Part shown: positions 23,063-47,956 of the stretch, piece after piece
Layout of the letters: each line of letters opens with the position of its first letter
Position numbering within the stretch: the first letter of the stretch is position 1
Assembly: GCA_000507305.1 (NCBI GenBank)
Contig: DF241111.1
Location: 25,068-89,067, forward strand
DNA: 64,000 nt
DNA from: Breviolum minutum Mf 1.05b.01
Taxonomy: Eukaryota > Sar > Dinophyceae > Suessiales > Symbiodiniaceae
Direction: 5' to 3'
Translations under genes and position numbers: made by a program
Notes under the pieces: model-generated
Database searches by the model: none
Told to the model about the DNA's origin: nothing
Seen by the model: the letters and a program-made list of their open reading frames with translations, nothing else

Positions 23063-23178
23063 TATAACCCCGAAAACTAACGGCTGGAACCTGAAACAGG
23101 AAAACCGAATAAGAGAAGAGAGACATCTATTTTTAACCACTAATCTTCTGGGGTTCCAGCCGTTAGTATTCTGGGGTG
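23063..23178. mobile_element. CCCTGAAACTAAC-type element
   Basis: ACCCCGAAAACTAACGGCTG to CAGCCGTTAGTATTCTGGGG, with matching arms of about 20 bases with mismatches and the interior CTGAAACAGG. Confidence 0.7.
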
Positions 23179-24013
23179 TGTGTCTTTGGGCATAGGTGAA
23201 GTCCCAGCCCCATCAGGTGGACGTAGCTCTCATGATGAACGGTGCAGTTTCGGAAACATCCAAAAGTGGCTCTGTGATGAACTGTTTCTCTAGATGGTGC
23301 TTGATAAAACGACATGATTCTTTAAAAAGAATGCACACTGAAAATTGGAGATGATGTTCAAGCATTTTGACATGTTTAAAAACTGGGGTCAGTTCAACAT
23401 TCACTTAGGTTTTACCATTCTGTTGTACTTGTGAGGTTTGTCAGGCATGTCACTCATGTCGCTGACGACAAGGATCCCATACTATCCATGGGACGAACGG
23501 TATGATCCATGGATGGTTGAATTTTATGGGTTTTCACGTGAGCAATGAAAAAACCCTGGTTGTTTGCGGTATATAGGGGATTATACTAGCCAATTATATA
23601 GTGATTATATTTAAAAGAAATTGTAAGGATCCCTATCAACCAACCAGTATAATGGAAAGTAGGTTGTTTTGTTTTTTTTCGTGGCTCATGTAGGTAAATG
23701 TTCACCAGTTTTATGGATCCGAATGTTTATAGGTTTTCTCAAGCCATTGCTTTCGGTGTCTATCAACTTCTTTGTCCATGTTTGTCCACCATGTGAATCT
23801 TAGAATCTACCTCAACCATATTCACACGACCATCGAATCCTATAATATATATATATACATAAACAGTTTGAACGCATCCAATACGATGACATTTGTTGAT
23901 TCTTTTTCCACATTTAGTTTGGGAGGGGTCATTTCAAGTGTGGTGCAGAATGGAAAAACAACACCAAATCAGAGGTGGAAAGTCTTCACTCCCATCTCCA
24001 TCTCCCCTTACAG

Positions 24014-24098
24014 GCTAATGGAGCTGCAAAGGAGCGGACATTTGGCATTTTCATTGGTCGAAGTTGAAGACGATGAGTGCAATCCCTTGAAGGATTGA
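24014..24098 (+). CDS. Terminal exon: LMELQRSGHLAFSLVEVEDD
   Basis: Acceptor CCCCTTACAG|GCTAATG. Reads LMELQRSGHLAFSLVEVEDD then ECNPLKD and a TGA at 24096-24098. It ends about 1 kb before the transporter start, on the same strand. No family recognised. Confidence 0.4.
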
Positions 24099-25077
24099 TT
24101 TTTTATTTTCCCACCTGATATCCCACGACTGTATTTTTGTTTGATTAAATTTGTTGAGGTTTTAAAAGCCTACCAACTCAGTTGAACATGTATGACTTTA
24201 CTGAGAAACAAAGTAGCAAGTCGTGGTGTTATTTTTTGAATCAAGTAACTATAGGAGTCAGCTCAAGGCGTCACAAAAAATGATTGGGATTTCCAAGATT
24301 CAGTCCATCATATCCATCTACAATTCTTTTTCCAGGGCGAACAGAACATAATGATGTCACCCTTAGTTCATTGTAAATGTTGGTTGATATCATGTGTTTT
24401 TTGTTTTCATGTTCCCTTTCTGTTTTATCTTTCTATGACTAGCTTCCATTTTTTAGATGCATTGACAGGTTGGTACACTTGAAATATCTTGAAATGCTGC
24501 TGGACGTTGGCCCCCCCCTTTAAAAAAAAAACAGGCGACCTGTTTGATGAGTTTTCCCGTTGGCCAGGACACTTCCAACGTGTGATGCTTAAACCGGGAT
24601 GCAGTTCAAACCCAGGTGGTTTAAGTGGTTAAGTGTGTTAGTTCAGGTATTCTTGGGATGAGGAGGATGCATTTTGCAATGATCTTAACTAAGGCATTAA
24701 CACAATCTCTTGAAAATGATCAAAAACTGAGTAACCTTATCAAATGCAATGACCCTATGATGTCTTATGTTGATCAAGTCTTATGATTGGTTTCAGTTGA
24801 ATCAGATGTTTAGCCCTTCTAGATGAGCTTAGCTTATAAACCCTTCCATGATTAACCAGGAGACCACTACACGTTGGACTTTCAGCCAGAACTCCCAACC
24901 AGGGCTTGAAAAAAAGGGGATTCCCATTTTGGAAGAATTCAAGTGACATCCAGGATGAAGTTGCCAAGGGGTTGGTTGTTTAGGATTCCATTGTAACACA
25001 TCAATTTTGCAAGTTGCTTTCCTTTCAGCTTGCCTTTTTTTGTTGTTTGTGCCACTCTAATTCACCAACAAAGTCGG

Positions 25078-39112
<14,035 letters not shown>

Positions 39113-39120
39113 GGAAATTG

Positions 39121-39216
39121 CTAGATGGTGGTTTCAGATATTTTCTTTGGTTTGGGGAAGATTTCCATTTTGACGAGCATATTTTTTCAAATGGGTTGGT
39201 TCAACCACCAAGTAGA
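39121..39216. mobile_element. CTAG-TGGTGGTTTCAA element just after the transporter stop
   Basis: CTAGATGGTGGTTTCAGATA to GGTTCAACCACCAAGTAG, starting nine bases after the transporter TGA, so it is probably in the 3' untranslated region. Confidence 0.7.
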
Positions 39217-40791
39217 TTGGGTTTTGATGAAACGTTGTTTCGCTTTGATTGGACCGCTTGAAGGTCGATTTTGTTCTCCAAAAGCCTCGTTTGAAACGAA
39301 GTAAGCCGGCCTCATGAGACATGTAGCCATTTTTTCGGCTTTGTTGAAACAAAAGGTTGAGGCGTGTTGTTTTTTCGGTTGCACCACAGAGCCTTAAAAA
39401 AACAAAACGGATCAGCCCAAAGACAGATTGAAAAGAGGTTGAAAACATTTGACAAACGCAATCCCACCAATTGAAGGTTGGAAGAATCAAAGAAGACTTG
39501 CAAATCAACAAGGTTGCAGATTTGTCCCCTATACATTTTCGGAAACAAAGCCACAATAGAGTAGATGGTAGCTGCTAGCTATGGATCTAAATCTTGGTTT
39601 CCAGGGTATGGCTTTGATTCAGGGCCAAATCTACAACCATGATCAAGCTGAGGTTCCTCTTCCAAAAAAAACTGGGGGCAGAGTCTGCTCCAAGAACAGC
39701 TCCAAGAATTTTGGGCGTTGAGACAGAAAATTCAGATCTTATTGACAGCCCGTAACATGACAGCAGCATGAGGGGTTTTTTCGCGGTATTTTTTGCGTGA
39801 CATCATGGAATGTTGCATTGAAAAATGGCGCGATTCTAAGTGTTAGAAAAAACATGTCAAAGCATGCAATAGTCCTCTTGGTTTGCCACATCTATATTGA
39901 CAATCGTGAAGGTTTACTGCGTATCCCAGGTTTGTCCATTTCAAGAAATGAAAGTGTCCCGGGGTAAGTTTCATTCCATTTGACGTTGACGAATATGTTT
40001 CAAATTTGGATAAGTTCATCCACCAACTACTGCTCAGGGCTTCCCGCTTAACAGCAGTGTGACACAGCCCAAGAGTTTGAGATGTTAGATACACTTGTAG
40101 AAACTGAAACTGTATTAATAGGTTGCTGGCATAGTTTCTATTATTGTTTTTTTGGTGATGTTTTACCTTTTTTACCATAGGGATTAAATCACCAACTTGG
40201 GAATCACCAACTTAGCAAGTCGATGGATGCAATAGCATCATTTGATCAGATAGATCTGTTTCATAGTGCTATTCCATCAACACATTTTTAATGAAGCCTT
40301 ACCAAGAAACCCCGTTTTGTAAGTTGCAAAATGGAGCTATTAGATACCTCAGGCTTAGGGATACGTTCAGTGGTTCTTGTTGGCTTCACCTTGCACCTCG
40401 TTGGGTTGGTTCCCACCCCCCAGGAAGTCTGGTGACCTTGAAACGGTGGAAGTGCGCAATACCTCAACGCCAGTGTTGAATGCTGAGAAATCTTCATGAG
40501 ACACAAAAATGGACCGAGAGTTACTGGGTGACTGGATCCGCCAGATTTTTTTTGGGAAAAAAATGAGGCGAAATACATATCAAATCATCACAGTTCTTGT
40601 TGCTGGTTGGGAGTGGAGAGAGACCAACCCAACCTGGCAGCGGTTTGAGTCCTGTGGCTGCTTGTAGATGCATCATAGAGATGATGCGATCATGACTGTG
40701 AGTCGAAAAATGCTGTGTGGTGCGTTCATAGATGCCAAGCACGTGGAAGAACTGCGTGAGACCGTGAGACCTTCCATTTGGCTGAAGTTGG

Positions 40792-41106
40792 TCAGATGAA
40801 TGGTGGGCAACGATGGGGAACCTTCCTGTGCCAGCAGCTCAGCAGGCTGCTTGTAGATGATTCCTGCACCCTCACACGGTCGTGACCATGGGCATGGTCA
40901 CTTGCGAAACGTGATAACGCAGTGATGCTCAGGTGTAGAGGCTGCCACGCACCCGACTCGAAAAGCTGGACCTGAAGCAAGGATGAGGAAGAGTAGCGCG
41001 ATGCCGCAGTCAGGATGGTTTTACCTGATGGGCATCGCAACGTTCGCTTGATGCTCTTCGCTGCCGCCCTCCGTGACCAGCTGAGAGATTCAGTCTTTGC
41101 GGCCAA
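40792..41106 (-). CDS. 104-codon open frame, strand uncertain
   Basis: The minus strand is open from ATG (MAAKTESLSWSRRAAAKSIK) through VQLFESGAWQPLHLSITALS to a stop. It contains a well-formed acceptor, CTTCCTCATCCTTGCTTCAG|GT. The opposite strand also reads coding-like near 40997-41116 (RMVLPDGHRNVRLMLFAAAL), with a GT donor. The segment is GC-richer than its flanks, so something here is probably exonic, but I cannot choose the strand. Confidence 0.35.
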   Translation of the reverse strand: MAAKTESLSWSRRAAAKSIKRTLRCPSGKTILTAASRYSSSSLLQVQLFESGAWQPLHLSITALSRFASDHAHGHDRVRVQESSTSSLLSCWHRKVPHRCPPFI

Positions 41107-42051
41107 GAAGGCGGCGGTACAAAAAAAACATCATCACTGAGCTCCAGTGGCTGATCCTTTTTGGACCCCACAATCTCAGAGAAGATGTTCCAACAATTTC
41201 ACGACACCCCTTGCCGATGCAGAAGTTAAATCAAACTGGAAGATGACCAAGAAATGAAAGAGGGAGAAGCGTTGAATACTGAAAGATGGATGGAATTTAT
41301 GGAATGCTTGACTTTCATGGATCGGCGTTGCAAATTTAAGTGAGAAGATCTGGAAGAATCACAGATTCAGACATTCCGACTCGCGACCCTGGCCATTTCT
41401 TCAACAGAAATGCTGAATGCTGGTGGCAAGCGTTGACAAGGCTGGGAAGATTTTTTGTTGAATTTTGGGAGCAACATTTTGTGGAGGTTCTTTTTCCAAT
41501 GCAACAAGCAAATCTGAGGAATCCTTTAATATCAGTGTTGGTTAAACATCCCTATTTTGTTTCTCTTGTTTTGGCGCCTTGCACTTCAAGAAAGCACCGG
41601 ACATATCATGGAAATCACTATATAACCGATTCCCGATTCAATGGGTTTTGGGGTCTTCGAAATTTCAGAATCCATGGTTGGCAACATGTCTTGGCAACAT
41701 CTCTTGGGGATTCAGGGAGCTGATTTTTTTTTGGGAGGGAGGAAACTTCGATTTTGAAGAGTAGGATTGGGGTTTTCGGGGAAAGCTGCTTCACTGATCC
41801 ATTGAGGTGACAAAAGCTATCATGGCACAGTTCCTAAATTTGAAGGCTGACTGGAAACGGGGCTGCTGTTTAGGGGCAGCTACAGCTGAGACTCGCGAAG
41901 GAGAAAACATCATTCCAAGCAGGGCAGATAAGCAGCCGAGTTAATTTGATGTGAGTATACCCTCCCTGAAACCAACAGTTTGCATTTGCAAATAGGCCTT
42001 CCCAAGAGAAAAGTACTTTCCCACTTGATCCATTTTGATCTGGTTTTGCAG

Positions 42052-42145
42052 GTGCTATGAGTGCTATGTTAGTTGCACAAACGAAAAAAATGTTTTTTTG
42101 GTCCGAAAAAGGAAGGAGTCTCGCATCCGGGAACACGGAGAAATG
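42052..42145 (+). CDS. Exon with strong splice sites, Cys-rich in one frame
   Basis: Acceptor GGTTTTGCAG|GTGC and the near-consensus donor AAATG|GTAAGT bracket 94 bases. One frame reads CYECYVSCTNEKNVFLVRKR then KESRIREHGEM; another reads AMSAMLVAQTKKMFFWSEKG. The first leaves phase 0, which matches the next candidate exon at 43382. No family recognised. Confidence 0.5.
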
Positions 42146-42986
42146 GTAAGTGTGAAAAATCATTGGATTGGAAGGGAAAGGTTGGGTAGCTATTTTGCTG
42201 ACCAAACACTCATGGTCATGGTGGTGATTTATTTTTAACCCCTACTTGCAAAAACGATGCAATTTGATGATTATTTATCACATAGGTTGATTCAATCACC
42301 AGCTGGGTATTGATGAGCAAGGCAATCCACAAATAGTTGATGCGAAAGAATTCCGGATGGAGAGAATACTTTTTTGACTCGACTAATCAGATATCTATGC
42401 AGGTATGCCGAATGTATTTTGCACACCCATGGAAAAGGGAGTGGCAAAAAGAATTGAGTGTTCTAATCTTGATACGCCCTGGAAAACCCCCTCAAAAGGG
42501 ACTATTTCAATAGGAAATACATCTTCCAACCACTGATTGTCATGGGGGAGTAGTGTATGCTTGCGAAATGGATTTCCATTTTCAAGTATGCATGATTGCA
42601 GCATTTGATCAGTTGTCGACTTGTCCGGGATGCAGGCATTTGTGAAGAAAAATCCAGTCATACTAGGATCTCAGAAGTCAAGAACTAAATCTAGATAATT
42701 AAACCCTCCCTGAAACGAACAGCTCGAACCTGAAAATTGATGGTTGGAAAGATGTTATCAACCTAATAGTAGGCCCTTATATCATATATCAATGAAATAG
42801 GGATTCCCTATGGTGCTGAAAATCGATGATCCGGCTGCCTTTTTGGTGTCCTTTTTTAAGGCCTATTATTTTGAGGGGCAAACAACTTGCTATCTCCATG
42901 TGGGGGTGGGCCAATAGAACTCTTCCAACACGAAACTGGTCGGACCTGGTAGAATTTCAGGGAACCGTTACTATGGTATTTCACTC

Positions 42987-43087
42987 CCGAAAAGTAACAT
43001 ATAGCACCTGAAAATAGGGGTTCCCAAAAGGAAAGTAGCATTCCAACCACCAATTTTCAGGTGCTATATTAGTTTCAGGGAGGGTTA
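42987..43087. mobile_element. CCCTGAAACTAAC-type element
   Basis: CTCCCGAAAAGTAACATATA to TATATTAGTTTCAGGGAGG; the interior AGCACCTGAAAATAGGGG and TTTTCAGGTGCT is self-complementary. Confidence 0.75.
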
Positions 43088-43381
43088 TTGTGGGAGGGTT
43101 ATTGTTGGAGTTGGAGGATGTGGCTATGATTGGTTGCTGATAGTCAATTCCGATTTGTTTCTGGTACAAACGTGCTGAGGCCTATTCTCTGAGCACGTGC
43201 TGTTAAAACGACAGCAGTGCAAGGATGTTGCGAAGGTGTTGTTTTTACACGTATTTGTTGAAGATGAACTTGAAAATATATTGAATATCCCCAGCAATTT
43301 ATGTTGAACATGCATATAGTCTTTGGATATTGAGGGGGTGATTTAATATAGGAAGCAGAATGACAAACCGTGTGAATCAAG

Positions 43382-43463
43382 TGCACCGCAACATGCTTTA
43401 AGCATGCTGAATTCAAGTGGGTATGCCAGCCAAAAGATGGTGAAGACGATGCCTACATCGCAG
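43382..43463 (+). CDS. Exon: CFKHAEFKWVCQPKDGEDD
   Basis: The frame reads CTATCFKHAEFKWVCQPKDG then EDDAYIA, ending ATCGCAG|GTACTC. Joined in phase 0 to 42052-42145 it gives a cysteine-rich stretch that could bind metal, but no known zinc-finger spacing was identified. The 5' boundary could be any of three AG dinucleotides between 43381 and 43417. The following intron runs into the AT-rich island. Confidence 0.45.
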
Positions 43464-43479
43464 GTACTCATGAGGAGAA

Positions 43480-44105
43480 TTATGCTTGAGATATTTAGAC
43501 CATGTACAGAGATTGAAACAATCAATCAGGATTTTTCAATCTTGCTCAAAATCAAGATTCTACAAATATATATCAAAATTGAATTGTTTTTATTAATTTC
43601 CAAAGTGAGGCCTTATAATTCAGATATAAAAATATATTTTGGAAATCTTTTGAATAATTTTTTCGGCATGATTTAATCCATATTCCTAAAATTTCATAAA
43701 TGAATTTATAATTATATATTATTTTATAATTTTATATTTAAATTTAAAATCTNAAAATAATATTAAAAAAAAATATATATCTATTTTTAAATAAAAATTT
43801 TAATTAAAATATATTATAATAATCAAATTTATATATAAAATATATTTTATAATTTAATAAAAATCAAACCTAATTTTTTAAATTAAAAAATCTAAAACAA
43901 TAATTATAAATATAAAATATTTCTAAAAATAATTCAATTTTTATATATTTCAAATTATTTATATTTATCTTAAATATATATTCATAAATTGATTATTTGA
44001 TTTTTTAAATCTATTTAAAAAAAGAAATAATAAATATCAAATAGATATATTTTGTAAATTTATCTATTATCTATTTCAATCTGTAATCTATATTTTTTCA
44101 GCCCT
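43480..44105. other. Extremely AT-rich island
   Basis: About 600 bases almost free of G and C (runs such as AATATATTATAATAATCAAA), with an N at 43753. It is bounded on the left by the exon ending 43463 and on the right by normal-composition DNA near 44100. No open frame with coding character, no clear tandem unit and no element ends were seen. It may be an organelle-derived insert, a matrix-attachment-like sequence or an unusual intron core. Confidence 0.8.
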
Positions 44106-44485
44106 ATCTTTGTCTGGGTTTTGGGTTTTGAATAATTCCGGGAATTCATTGCCCGTCATCATCCGCATTGATTTCTTCAGGTGTTTGGGTTACCAAGGAT
44201 AAGGCATGGATTCGAGGCCTCAGGAGGAAAATGAATTGATTGGAACCTGAAAATCACCTGAGGAACGATCAAAACCCTTATGACATTCCATCATATTGGT
44301 TTATAGGGATTTCTTATATTGGCAATATTAGAATCCCCATATAATTGGGTAGTTATAATATAATCCTCTATATACAACAATCAACCAGGGTTTATTTCGT
44401 GGCTCACCTGCTTGAAGAGGAAAATCATCTGAACCAGACCTTCATTTTTTGGGTTACTAAATCTTCATATTTCAGGGGTGGAAAT

Positions 44486-44600
44486 CCCTGGTAAACCAAC
44501 ATAGCTGGCTGGAATATCCACCACTTTCAATAAGAGATATAAGAGAATCCATCTTCGTTCAAGGTCCATTTTCCAGCCAGCTATGTTAGTTTACCGGACT
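44486..44600. mobile_element. CCGGTAAACTAACATAGC-type element
   Basis: CCCTGGTAAACCAACATAGC to GCTATGTTAGTTTACCGGAC; CTGGCTGGAATATCC pairs with TTTTCCAGCCAG. Confidence 0.75.
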
Positions 44601-45226
44601 CCAGGAACTTTGGCAAGTTGAAAGACGATCTTTGAATCAAAACATCAAGACAACCTGAAGACTTTAACACATTCAGGAGCTTTTCTAGAGGTGGTGTTTG
44701 TCTCACAACTTGATTCTTTTGGAGACAACTTGAACTAAAAGACAACATCCCAAAGTTTGCCACGTTGCTTCCTGTCCCTATGATCCTTGGCAGGGGTACG
44801 TTCAAAGCTATGGTTGGTGGTTGAACCAAGCCATTTGAAAAAAATCATCGTCAAAATGGTATATCATCGTCCCAATTTTCGGCGTGAAAATACAAAATAG
44901 ATTTGTTCCCATCCATTTCAAAAAACCTAAGTGGCTGTTCCAAAGTAGTGATTACCCCTAGTAAAAATCTTATACACCCCTTGAAAACTTACATGAAACC
45001 CGAAAATGCCAGCTTTTCAAAACAAAAAAACGTCTTTTTTTCCATGCTCTATTTTCAAGTTCCATCTTAGTTTTTTTGATGTTTTTGGGGTTAGTAGTAC
45101 CTCTAAAAACAGCCACCCCTGAACCCTTGAACCCTCCCCTGGGATTCCGCGACATGACGCCCGACAAAGCTTCGTAGACTTTCTGTTGTCTTTGGACCTC
45201 GAGCAACATGTACAATGAAATCATGA

Positions 45227-45321
45227 CTAGTTGGTGGTTTCAACCCATCTGAAAAATATTAGTCAAATTGGGAACCTTCCCCAAGTAGGGATGAAAATAA
45301 AAAATTGAAACCACCACCTAG
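45227..45321. mobile_element. CTAG-TGGTGGTTTCAA element with a 22-base target duplication
   Basis: The element runs CTAGTTGGTGGTTTCAACCC to TTGAAACCACCACCTAG (95 bases). It is bracketed by the same 22 bases on both sides (45205-45226 and 45322-45343, beginning AACATGTACAATG and ending AAATCATGA). No other copy of this family in the window shows this. Confidence 0.85.
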
Positions 45322-45473
45322 AACATGTACAATGAAATCATGATACTGGATGTTTGATAGGGATTCCTATAATAGGATATAACAAACCCTATAACAAAGG
45401 GTAGTATAACCCCCTTTACAACCTAAACAACCAGGTTTTTTTTTCATTGCTCACTTCAAGATCTGTTAGCCTC

Positions 45474-45573
45474 TCTGAAACTAACATGTTCGCACCTGAA
45501 AATTGATGGTTGGAAGATGAATTTCCTTTTGGGATGGCCTATTTTCAGCGACTGTACTAGTTTCGGGAAGTGT
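45474..45573. mobile_element. CCCTGAAACTAAC-type element
   Basis: CTCTGAAACTAACATGTTCG to TACTAGTTTCGGGAAGTG, with the interior CACCTGAAAATTGATGGTTG and TTTTCAGCG. Confidence 0.65.
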
Positions 45574-45975
45574 ACTTAGCTTTGGACCAAAACATCTTTT
45601 GATACATCAAGATGCGAGATGTGGTCAACTGATTTTGCGTCTTGTATCTTGCCACTTTCTGTTGGTTGGTACAGACTAGCCGGTTGGACACGAGCCAAGA
45701 TCCGATTTGAAAGGGAACTCCTTTGGTCCGTTGATGCTTGAAATCCGCAACTTGGGATGACTCAGGCACAAAAGCCGCTGGCTGTATGGTCAATATCACT
45801 CTGGATCAGCAAAGAAAATTATATACGTAACTACGTAACTAGTGACAATGAGAACATTAGATGTTCATGTTGATTTTAAAAAAAAACAACCTTTAGGTAA
45901 ATGAATATGCAGCAATATGTAAATGTTATATGACCCTCTGCACGTGTGAACAAACCCTAACATACAATTGCGTAC

Positions 45976-46048
45976 ATTCCCTGAAACTATAGCACCTGAA
46001 AATAGAAGAGCTATGTCAATTATGTTAGTTTCAGGGAGGGTACATACC
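45976..46048. mobile_element. Short CCCTGAAACT element (about 70 bases)
   Basis: TTCCCTGAAACTATAGCACC to TATGTTAGTTTCAGGGAGGG. The interior is shorter than in the other copies, an internal-deletion form. Confidence 0.6.
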
Positions 46049-46377
46049 TCAAAAAATTCAAGAGTTCACCAGCCTGAACTTCAGGTTCGGTTCTTCCTGG
46101 CCCTAAACCATGATCTCTACAAATGTTTGGTCTTAAGTTCGTTACAGCTTGTACAAAAATATACATATATACATATATATCCAGGAATCCCTGGGTCGGG
46201 TAAAAGCTCCCTAGATGTCAGATGTAATGACGCCCTGTTGATGGTTCGGACATATGGCCAACCAGTTGACATATTTTAATGTATATTATGTATATACAAT
46301 CAGTCTCAGCTTAGTTTGTCCTTCGCAAATGCACGGACGGGCAAGGAAGTACAGTAACAAAAACTGTTCCCTCCAAG

Positions 46378-46524
46378 GTGCACGGGAGAGCGTGGCGAAA
46401 TCGGGAGAAACGATATTGACCTCAGCCGGATATCCGCGGAGGAATCCGAGCCCCCCGAAGTTGCAATCCCAGAAAAGGCGGAGGCGGATTGCGGATGTTG
46501 AGGGAGCCATCGCAACGACTCAGA
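46378..46524 (+). CDS. Possible GC-rich exon
   Basis: Acceptor CCCTCCAAG|GTGC. One frame reads ARESVAKSGETILTSAGYPR then RNPSPPKLQSQKRRRRIADV, ending at CAGA|GTGAAA. Another reads CTGERGEIGRNDIDLSRISA then EESEPPEVAIPEKAE, ending at a GC donor. Both look coding, and the segment is GC-rich against AT-rich flanks. Confidence 0.35.
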
Positions 46525-47179
46525 GTGAAAAAACTGGTGATTCTGATTGGTGATTGAACAAATTAAGTGAAGCATGTAATTATTTAGATCCGTTTTTGTG
46601 CGCACAAAAGGCTTGTTCGAATGCAGATGTCTTGCAAATCTACAATATGTTTCGATCCTGCATTTGATCGCTGTGGCTCACAGCATAAAATTATCTCTCT
46701 CTGATACCATCCGTTCCATGACATAATCACCTCCCCTTCACAAACCATCCCTTCACAATGGTGGTTTTGTGCCTCCTCTTCTTGACATCCAATCATCATA
46801 TATCTGCTCCCTCAACAAAAACCATCCCTCAGAAGCACCTTTCCGACAACTGGGAACCCCGGACACTAAAGTGCGATTCGCTGGTCAAACCTAAGGATGA
46901 GCGCCAGAAGAAATCTACCAGGTTGTGAACGGGGAAAAAAAATTGGGTATGAACGATGTGGAAGGATTTACTTAAATAAAGGAGACATGGTTCCTTAATC
47001 AAAATTGGTGGTTTGCTAGAATTTGGCGAGTGATCTTGGTTTGATGTTTTTGAAGAGACCCTTGCGGTAGGAGTCGAATTGCCAACTATGAGGTCTTATT
47101 TGAGGTTGCAAATTGCCATTTGGCACACCTGGTCCCATCAGAAATCATTCCACTTACATGATCCTTCCAACACTGCCTA

Positions 47180-47272
47180 CCCTCCGGTAAACTAGCATTG
47201 CAATAGAAAATGTACTTTTTGAAGATGTATTCTCTATTGAAAATGGGGATATTCCAGCCAGCTATATTAGTG
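47180..47272. mobile_element. CCGGTAAACTAGCATTGC element touching a minus-strand exon
   Basis: CCTCCGGTAAACTAGCATTG to CCAGCCAGCTATATTAGTGG, with the interior GAAGATGTATTC. Its right end lies within about 10 bases of the candidate exon 47371-47280. Confidence 0.65.
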
Positions 47273-47279
47273 GTTGCTC

Positions 47280-47371
47280 CCGTTGCCGGCTCACAAACAC
47301 TGGCAAATGTAGATGGGCGGGTTTCACCGACTTCTTCAAAAAATATCATAGGCATTTTTTTGGAATATATC
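47280..47371 (-). CDS. Exon: IYSKKMPMIFFEEVGETRPS
   Basis: Minus-strand acceptor CTGTGTTTTGCAG|GATAT after a T-rich tract. Reads IYSKKMPMIFFEEVGETRPS then TFASVCEPATG. The end is either CAACGG|GAGC (GA donor) or an earlier TTT|GTGAGC at 47295. An AACTAACAT-type element starts within about 10 bases of the 3' end. Confidence 0.4.
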
Positions 47372-47431
47372 CTGCAAAACACAGATAAGGAAAAAAAAAA
47401 TATATATATATATATATAATTTTTCTAAAAC
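47372..47431 (-). other. 60-base intron with (TA)n core
   Basis: Between candidate exons 47478-47432 and 47371-47280. Starts GTTTTAG, carries about ten TA units and a T tract, and ends TGTTTTGCAG. It is by far the shortest intron proposed in this window. Confidence 0.4.
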
Positions 47432-47478
47432 TCTGACTCCAAGATGTCGCATCCTTCGCAAATGGTGATTGCTATCAC
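47432..47478 (-). CDS. Exon: VIAITICEGCDILES
   Basis: Minus-strand acceptor TTTTGACGCAG|GTGAT. Reads VIAITICEGCDILES and ends GTCAGA|GTTTTAG. Joined across the 60-base intron at 47372-47431 it continues in phase into the next exon. Family unknown. Confidence 0.4.
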
Positions 47479-47912
47479 CTGCGTCAAAACCCACATCCAA
47501 TGGAAAAGCACTACATCCTCACAATCACAATTTTCCCCCGCGGTCCGTGCACCCACCCCCCACAATGCCTTTCCCCCCTCCCCCCCAGAAAATAAGGCCT
47601 TATTAGGGATTGTTGAGGGACAATGTTGGTTAATAACCCTTAGATTCCCCTGAATCAAGGTGCCAACCACACCACTATCCCATCCAAGAGACCCATCTCC
47701 AGTGCACCAGCATCACCTTCATGAGATGCCTGGGGTTTTGGGCGACAACTACAAGGTAAACAACAAGAATGAGAACTGCAAACAACAAACAACAAACATG
47801 ATCAGAACAACAAACAACAAGGGTGAACACAATTGATGTTTACAAACAAATGGCAACAGGGATCACCTCCCCCACCCGACCCCCTTTCTTTTTGTACCAC
47901 CATTGTCAAGAT

Positions 47913-47956
47913 ACCGAGTCGTCGACCACTTTCCTCGCAAGTGGTGGCGGAAAACG
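47913..47956 (+). CDS. Possible exon: YRVVDHFPRKWWRKT
   Basis: Acceptor CACCATTGTCAAG|ATACC after a pyrimidine tract and donor AACG|GTAGGA bracket YRVVDHFPRKWWRKT. Short and isolated, so weak. Confidence 0.25.

Noticed and set aside
46286-46605. Minus-strand frames opposite the 46378-46524 candidate
   Set aside because: Two long minus frames exist, but the AG|GT acceptor and the donors fit the + strand better; kept only as an alternative.
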